A stretch of DNA of 12,407 nucleotides from Prevotella sp. (GTDB lineage: Bacteria > Bacteroidota > Bacteroidia > Bacteroidales > Bacteroidaceae), in assembly GCA_022511055.1 (NCBI GenBank), contig JAFLSH010000059.1, positions 1 through 12,407 on the forward strand, written 5' to 3'. The translations under genes were made by a program, and so were the position numbers. Under the pieces are notes generated by a model that saw only the letters and a list, made by a program, of their open reading frames with translations, did no database searches and was not told the origin of the DNA. Below are positions 7,743 to 12,407 of this stretch, piece by piece. Positions within the stretch are counted from its first letter, which is position 1; the number at the start of each line of letters is the position of its first letter.

Positions 7743-7783
7743 GGCGTGGTAAGGGCGGGTAAGGGCGGCGTGGTAAGGGCGGG
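7743..7783. repeat. G-rich short direct repeat
   Basis: The 17-mer GGCGTGGTAAGGGCGGG occurs at 7743-7759 and 7767-7783, 24 bp apart. A partial unit TAAGGGCGG (7760-7768) bridges them, so TAAGGGCGG appears three times. Immediately upstream are further G runs (7728-7731, 7733-7736, 7739-7744). The segment lies between the esterase terminator and the next promoter, in DNA much richer in G than the rest of the gap. Function is unknown; replication slippage is the simplest origin. Confidence 0.65.
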
Positions 7784-7888
7784 CTGGTTTTAAATTTACC
7801 CTTTATTGCCCATTTACTGCTGCGTTTATCCGTTTTTCTGCCGCCTAATTCACTCAATTATGGCAATATAAACAAAAAAAAACGTAAA

Positions 7889-7923
7889 TTGTTTCATCGT
7901 TACAATGGTTTTGACTAATTTTG
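7889..7923 (+). promoter_or_regulatory. Promoter of the GH3 / lipoprotein / DUF3108 operon
   Basis: TAATTTTG at 7916-7923 fits the TAnnTTTG -7 consensus, with TTGTTT (7889-7894) about 21 bp upstream as a -33 candidate. The 13-mer ACTAATTTTGCAC here (7914-7926) is identical to the one at the esterase promoter (5637-5649). Transcription should begin near 7930, which supports the ATG at 7941 as the start codon and leaves a leader of only about 11 nt. Confidence 0.6.
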
Positions 7924-7940
7924 CACGCAAATTCCGAATA

Positions 7941-9476
7941 ATGAGCTTAACAAGGATAGCGAGCAAGATATTTCTGCCCAGACAGAAGGACTTGGACAGA
8001 CATAACTATGAGGCCGAGTTGCTGCAGCACAAAGTGCTGATGCGACTCGTGAAAAAAGCTGCCGATACGGAGTATGGCCGCAGCCATGACTTTGCCAATA
8101 TTCACTGCTACGAGGACTTTGTGGCACGAGTGCCACCCAACAGCTACGAAGAGCTGAAGGGCTTCATTGACCGCATGCGCCGCGGCGAGAAGAATGTGCT
8201 GTGGCCGGGGCGGACACACTGGTACGCCAAGTCGAGCGGCACGACCAACGACAAGTCGAAGTTCATTCCCGTGACGCGGGATGGCCTGCACGACACGCAC
8301 TATGCGGGCCCTTTCGACACGGTGGCCTTCTATCTGAAGAACAATCCGCAGTCAAAGCTGTTTGACGGGCGGGCACTCATTCTTGGCGGCAGCCATGCGC
8401 CAAACTACAACCTGCCGGGCTCGCTGGTGGGCGACCTGAGTGCCATCTTGATTGAAAACATGAATCCGCTGGCAAACCTCATGCGAGTGCCCAGGAAGCA
8501 GACCGCGCTGCTCGCCGACTTCGAGGTGAAGCGCGACCAGATAGCCCGCGAGGCCATGGGGCGCAACGTGACAAACCTGTCAGGTGTGCCTTCGTGGATG
8601 CTCTCGGTGCTGAACAGGGTGCTGGAGCTGACGGGAAAGGAGCATCTGAATGAGGTGTGGCCGAACTTGGAGGCGTTCTTCCATGGCGGCGTGGCGTTTA
8701 CCCCTTATCGTGAGCAGTACGAGCGGATTATCACCAATCCCCGCATGCACTACATGGAGACCTACAACGCCAGCGAGGGATTCTTCGGCATGCAGAACGA
8801 CCCTGCCGACAAGGCCATGCTGCTGATGCTCGACTACGGTGTGTTCTACGAGTTCCAGGAGATGGATAACCCCACGCTCCAGGGGCCGGCGCCCATTGTA
8901 CCGCTCTGGGGAGTCGAGCCGGGAAAGAACTACGCCATGCTCATCAGCAACTCGTGCGGCCTGTGGCGCTACACGATTGGCGACACGGTGCGCTTTACGC
9001 AGAAGAATCCCTACAAGTTTGTCATCTCCGGCCGCACGAAGAGCTTCATCAACGCCTTCGGCGAGGAACTCATAGTCGACAATGCCGAGCAGGGGCTGGC
9101 CTATGCCTGCCACGAGACGGGTGCCCAGGTGTCAGAGTACACGGCGGCGCCGGTGTTCATGGATGGCAATGCCAAGTGCCGCCACCAGTGGCTCATAGAG
9201 TTTGCACAGACCCCGGGCGATGTGCAGCAGTTTGCACGGCTGCTCGATGAGCGGCTGCAACAGCTGAACAGCGACTACGAAGCCAAGCGCTACAAAAGTA
9301 TCACGCTGCAGCCGTTAGAGATAATCGTGGCTTATCCCGGCCTGTTCAACGACTGGCTGAAGCAGAACGGCAAGCTGGGCGGCCAGCACAAGATTCCCCG
9401 GCTGAGCAATGAGCGCCACGTGATAGAAGAGCTGATAGTGCTGAACAGGGAACACCCGGCAGAGCGCACGGAATAA
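7941..9476 (+). CDS. GH3 auxin-responsive-promoter family acyl-adenylating enzyme
   Basis: A cytosolic member of the GH3 family (ANL adenylating superfamily), 511 residues from this start. Plant relatives use ATP to activate a carboxylic acid and join it to an amino acid; the bacterial substrate is unknown. Visible motifs are the ATP-binding loop SSGTTNDKSKFIP (98-110), ETYNASEG (273-280), the YTIGDTVRF block with Asp348 (344-352), SGRTKSFINAFGEELI (363-378) and a C-terminal GGQHKIPRL segment (480-488) near the lysine that acts in catalysis in ANL enzymes. The motif set is complete, so the enzyme is probably active. An in-frame ATG at 7905 would add 12 residues but lies upstream of the predicted -7 element, so 7941 is preferred. 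It is the first gene of a run with only 21 nt to the next gene, which points to an envelope-related role. The family call is firm; the reaction is not known. Confidence 0.9.
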   Translation: MSLTRIASKIFLPRQKDLDRHNYEAELLQHKVLMRLVKKAADTEYGRSHDFANIHCYEDFVARVPPNSYEELKGFIDRMRRGEKNVLWPGRTHWYAKSSGTTNDKSKFIPVTRDGLHDTHYAGPFDTVAFYLKNNPQSKLFDGRALILGGSHAPNYNLPGSLVGDLSAILIENMNPLANLMRVPRKQTALLADFEVKRDQIAREAMGRNVTNLSGVPSWMLSVLNRVLELTGKEHLNEVWPNLEAFFHGGVAFTPYREQYERIITNPRMHYMETYNASEGFFGMQNDPADKAMLLMLDYGVFYEFQEMDNPTLQGPAPIVPLWGVEPGKNYAMLISNSCGLWRYTIGDTVRFTQKNPYKFVISGRTKSFINAFGEELIVDNAEQGLAYACHETGAQVSEYTAAPVFMDGNAKCRHQWLIEFAQTPGDVQQFARLLDERLQQLNSDYEAKRYKSITLQPLEIIVAYPGLFNDWLKQNGKLGGQHKIPRLSNERHVIEELIVLNREHPAERTE

Positions 9477-9497
9477 GGACTGAAGAGGACAGAGGTC

Positions 9498-11495
9498 ATG
9501 GCAATGAAGAGCGAAAGGACAAGAGCAAGACGGGCCAGGGTGCTGCTGTGGGCATGCGCCGCGTGGCTTGTGCTTCATGCCGTGTCGTTTGTTTCCTCTT
9601 GTGCCCGCATGGGCAGCCCCGACGGCGGCTGGTTTGACGACACGCCGCCGCACGTGGTCAGCGCCTCGCCTGCCGACAAGGCCACCAACGTGAATGCCAA
9701 GAAAATAACCATACTCTTCAATGAGTTCATAAAGCTTGACGACCCGCAGAACAAGGTGGTGGTCTCGCCGCCCCAGCTGGAGCAGGCGGAAATCAAGGCT
9801 TCGGGCAAGCGCATAGTGATTGAGCTGAAAGACTCGCTGAAGGAGAACACCACCTACACCGTTGACTTCAGCGATGCCATCAGCGACAACAACGAGGGCA
9901 ACCCCATGGGCAACTACACTTACAGCTTCTCGACCGGCAGTGCCATTGACACCTTTGAGGTCAGCGGCTATGTTCTCAGCGCCGATGCCCTTGAGCCCGT
10001 GAAGGGCATACTGGTGGGCCTGTATGACGACCTCTCTGACACGGCCTTCACCACGAAGCCCATGATTCGTGTCTCGCGCACCGACAGCCGCGGCCGCTTC
10101 AACGTGAAGGGCGTGGCGCCCGGCACCTACCGCTGCTATGCCCTGCAAGATGTCGACGGCGACTTTGTCTACGGCCAGAAGAGCGAGATGCTGGCCTTCA
10201 GCCACGACACCTTCGAGCCTTCGGCCAAGCCCGACATGCGGCAGGACACCATCTGGCGCGACACCCTGCACATCGACAACATTCTGCGGGTGCCCTACAC
10301 CCATTTTCTGCCCGACGACCTGACGCTGCTGGCGTTTACTGCCCCGCAGACCGACCGCTATCTCATCAAGACCGAGCGCAACGACCCCAACAAGCTCGGC
10401 TTCTACTTCACCTACGGCGACTCGATAGTGCCCATCATCAGGGGCTTCAACTTCGATGCCGACAGCGCCTTCGTTGTTGAGTCGAACTTGGCGCGCGACA
10501 CCATTACCTACTGGCTGCGCGACACTACGCTCATTAATCAGGATACGTTGCACTGCGAGGTGTCATACCACATGACCGACACGCTGGGGCAGCTCATTAT
10601 GTATGCCGACACACTGGAGCTGGTGGCCAAGACTCCCTACGAGAAGCGGCAGAAGGAGCGCGAGCGCGAGCTGGAACGGTGGCAGAAGGAACAGGACCGC
10701 AAGAAGAAGCGCGAGGAAGCCTACGACTCCATCTACCCCATAGAGCGGCTGGTGCCGCGGCTCAGTGTGCAGGGCTCCATGAGCCCCGACCAGAACATCA
10801 GCATCGAGATGCCTGCCCCGCTCAGCCGGCTCGACACCGCGGCCATTCACCTCTACTCCAAGATTGACACGCTCTGGTACCGGGCACCCTTCATCTTCCG
10901 TGCCGACACCGTCAACTGCCGCCGCTACCAGCTGCTGGCCGAGTGGCGACCCGGCGTGGAGTACAGTCTGGAGATTGACACGCTGGCGTTTGAGGACATC
11001 TACGGGCTCACCTCTGAGCCGCTGAAGCAGGGTATCAAGGTCAAGGACACCGAGGACTTCGGCACGCTGATGGTCAGCATCAGCGGCGCGCCGGACTCCA
11101 CCCTGCTGGTGCAGCTGCTGAACAGTCAGGGCAACCCCGTGAAGCAGGTGCCGGTCACGCAGGGCGTGGCCGAGTTCTACTATGTCAATCCCGGCAAGTA
11201 CTACCTTGCCGCCTTCGACGACCGCAACGGCAACCAGAAGTGGGACACCGGCGACTATCATGCCGACCTTCAGCCCGAGGCGGTCTATTACTACTCGGAG
11301 GAGATAGAGTGCAAGGCTAAGTTTGACATTACCCTCTCGTGGAATCTCACGGCGCGCCCGCGCTATCAGCAGAAGCCTGCGGCCATTACCAAGCAGAAGC
11401 CCGACCGCGAGAAGAAACAGCAGAACCGCAACGCCCAGCGGGCCGAGAAGCTCGGCATAGAGTATGTGCGCAAGACCACGGGCGTGAATCTCTGA
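9498..11495 (+). CDS. Ig-like (Big_5) domain lipoprotein
   Basis: A 665-residue envelope protein of unknown function. The N-terminus is basic (ERTRARRAR), then hydrophobic, then a lipobox VSSC with Cys35. The mature protein starts CARMGSPDGG, a pattern typical of a conserved Bacteroidota lipoprotein family. Residues about 48-147 form a Big_5 Ig-like domain (ASPADKATNVN at its start, YSFSTG at its end). Residues about 153-226 resemble a prealbumin or SdrD-like beta module with DVDGDF. A highly charged helix at 381-409, rich in Glu, Arg, Lys and Gln, separates the beta-rich halves. Residues about 520-615 form another beta module with a calcium-loop-like DDRNGNQKWDTGDY (574-587). The last 40 residues are basic. 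A second in-frame ATG lies at 9504. It is flanked by the GH3 gene (21 nt) and the DUF3108 gene (16-43 nt), so co-transcription is very likely. Location in the outer membrane is inferred; orientation is not known. Confidence 0.85.
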   Translation: MAMKSERTRARRARVLLWACAAWLVLHAVSFVSSCARMGSPDGGWFDDTPPHVVSASPADKATNVNAKKITILFNEFIKLDDPQNKVVVSPPQLEQAEIKASGKRIVIELKDSLKENTTYTVDFSDAISDNNEGNPMGNYTYSFSTGSAIDTFEVSGYVLSADALEPVKGILVGLYDDLSDTAFTTKPMIRVSRTDSRGRFNVKGVAPGTYRCYALQDVDGDFVYGQKSEMLAFSHDTFEPSAKPDMRQDTIWRDTLHIDNILRVPYTHFLPDDLTLLAFTAPQTDRYLIKTERNDPNKLGFYFTYGDSIVPIIRGFNFDADSAFVVESNLARDTITYWLRDTTLINQDTLHCEVSYHMTDTLGQLIMYADTLELVAKTPYEKRQKERERELERWQKEQDRKKKREEAYDSIYPIERLVPRLSVQGSMSPDQNISIEMPAPLSRLDTAAIHLYSKIDTLWYRAPFIFRADTVNCRRYQLLAEWRPGVEYSLEIDTLAFEDIYGLTSEPLKQGIKVKDTEDFGTLMVSISGAPDSTLLVQLLNSQGNPVKQVPVTQGVAEFYYVNPGKYYLAAFDDRNGNQKWDTGDYHADLQPEAVYYYSEEIECKAKFDITLSWNLTARPRYQQKPAAITKQKPDREKKQQNRNAQRAEKLGIEYVRKTTGVNL

Positions 11496-11538
11496 GACAA
11501 GCAATGAGTGAATGGTAAAGAACAACAAACAAAGAACA

Positions 11539-12396
11539 ATGAACTGGACAAAGCACACACACCATCGGCTTCAGCTCCGGCTGGCCGCCCTCGCCCTGCT
11601 GCTGGCAGCCCTGCTGCCCGCCGCCACCACCGCCACCGCCCAGCAGTGCGGCATAGAGAACACCGCCTTCAAGAGCGGCGAGCGGCTCGACTACGAACTC
11701 TACTTCAACTGGAAGTTCGTGTGGGTGAAGGTGGGGCAGGCCCACATGAACACCGACCAGATAACCTACGAGGGAAAGAAAGCCTGGCGCAGCGACCTGG
11801 TTACGGGCGGCAACCGCAGCCTCGACCGCTTCTTCACCATGCGCGACACGCTGGTCTCCATCTGCTCTGAAAACCTCTCGCCGCTCTACCACCGCAAGGG
11901 GGCGCTCGAGGGCAAGCGATACTATGTCGACGAACTCTGGTACAGCTATCCCGGCAACAACTGCAAAATCAAGATGCACCGCATCAAGGCAAACGGCGAG
12001 CATAAGTGGAAAGACGCGCAGTACCGCGAGTGCATCTACGACATGATGTCTATCTTCCTGCGCGCCCGCAACTTCGATGCCTCGACAATGAAGGAGGGCG
12101 ACACCTTCCCCATGCCCATTACCGATGCCAGCAGCCTGAACAACGCCTGGCTGAAGTTCCGCGGCCGCGAGACCTTCAAGATGGAGGGCAGCAGCGAGAA
12201 GTTCCGCTGTCTGGTCTTCTCGTTCATCGAGCGCAGCGACGGGAAGAATCACGAGCTGGTGCGATTTTTCATTACCGACGACCAGAACCACATTCCCGTG
12301 CGCCTTGACCTCAACCTCTCCTTCGGCTCGGCCAAGGCTTTCCTCAAGAGCTACAAGGGTGTGCGCTCGCCTATGACTTCAAGGATAGAGAAGTAG
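11539..12396 (+). CDS. DUF3108 domain exported protein
   Basis: A 285-residue protein of the DUF3108 family, function unknown. From this start there is a 14-residue basic and polar n-region, a hydrophobic Leu/Ala core and a type I cleavage site after ATA, so the mature protein begins QQCGIENTAF. There is no lipobox, so it is predicted to be periplasmic. The family core follows: FKSGERLDYELYFNWKFVWV at the N-terminus, a central GNRSLDRFFTMRDTLVS strand pair, and a C-terminal IPVRLDLNLSFGSAKAFL region, predicted to be mostly beta. An in-frame ATG at 11512 would add nine residues (MVKNNKQRT). I prefer 11539 because the preceding bases are A-rich like other leaders here and the signal peptide length is more normal. 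It is the last gene of the run seen; the window ends 11 bp after its stop, so further operon members cannot be excluded. Confidence 0.85.
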   Translation: MNWTKHTHHRLQLRLAALALLLAALLPAATTATAQQCGIENTAFKSGERLDYELYFNWKFVWVKVGQAHMNTDQITYEGKKAWRSDLVTGGNRSLDRFFTMRDTLVSICSENLSPLYHRKGALEGKRYYVDELWYSYPGNNCKIKMHRIKANGEHKWKDAQYRECIYDMMSIFLRARNFDASTMKEGDTFPMPITDASSLNNAWLKFRGRETFKMEGSSEKFRCLVFSFIERSDGKNHELVRFFITDDQNHIPVRLDLNLSFGSAKAFLKSYKGVRSPMTSRIEK

Positions 12397-12407
12397 GGCT
12401 GACACCG

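Noticed and set aside
9315..10553. Long minus-strand open frame (412 codons) opposite the GH3 end and the lipoprotein gene
   Set aside because: It lies antisense to two well-supported genes with family motifs, spans their junction, and its translation shows no motif. Long antisense frames are expected opposite GC-rich codons.
10563..12291. Minus-strand open frames (331 and 301 codons) opposite the lipoprotein and DUF3108 genes
   Set aside because: Low-complexity translations rich in Leu, Val, Ala and Gly, without domain motifs; shadows of the plus-strand genes.

Overview
The window looks like chromosomal DNA from a member of the Bacteroidota, most likely a Prevotella-type organism. The evidence is a hybrid two-component system (HTCS) carrying an AraC output domain, a fused CE6-CE1 plant-polysaccharide esterase, promoters of the TTTG / TAnnTTTG class, A-rich leaders without Shine-Dalgarno sequences, and GC-rich genes separated by AT-rich intergenic DNA. 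The genus is inference; no rRNA or other marker gene is present.

Layout. Positions 1-103 hold the edge of a 21-bp tandem repeat. On the minus strand, 5499 to 104 is a two-gene unit: a 1339-residue HTCS sensor/regulator, followed with an ATGA stop/start overlap by an RluA-type pseudouridine synthase that has a long N-terminal extension. A 190-bp AT-rich divergent promoter region (5500-5689) separates these from a plus-strand gene (5690-7657) for a secreted acetyl esterase / feruloyl-type esterase fusion. That gene ends at a strong 16-bp hairpin terminator. A G-rich direct repeat and a new promoter follow. A plus-strand three-gene run then fills the rest (7941-12396): a GH3-family acyl-adenylating enzyme, a Big_5 Ig-like lipoprotein, and a DUF3108 exported protein.

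How the genes may work together. The HTCS and the esterase look like a small sensor-effector pair for decorated xylan: the esterase would remove acetyl and hydroxycinnamoyl groups in the periplasm, and the HTCS would sense a released oligosaccharide and activate the esterase promoter. No SusC/SusD pair or glycoside hydrolase is present, so this is a minimal or orphan arrangement. The synthase appears to ride on the HTCS transcript. The second plus-strand operon combines a cytosolic amide- or ester-forming enzyme of unknown substrate with two envelope proteins of unknown function.

No tRNA, rRNA, CRISPR array, insertion sequence or prophage gene was seen. The points most worth a second look are the possible catalytically dead deaminase-like domain on the pseudouridine synthase, the uncharacterised GH3/lipoprotein/DUF3108 operon, and the repeats at 1-67, 5534-5583 and 7743-7783.
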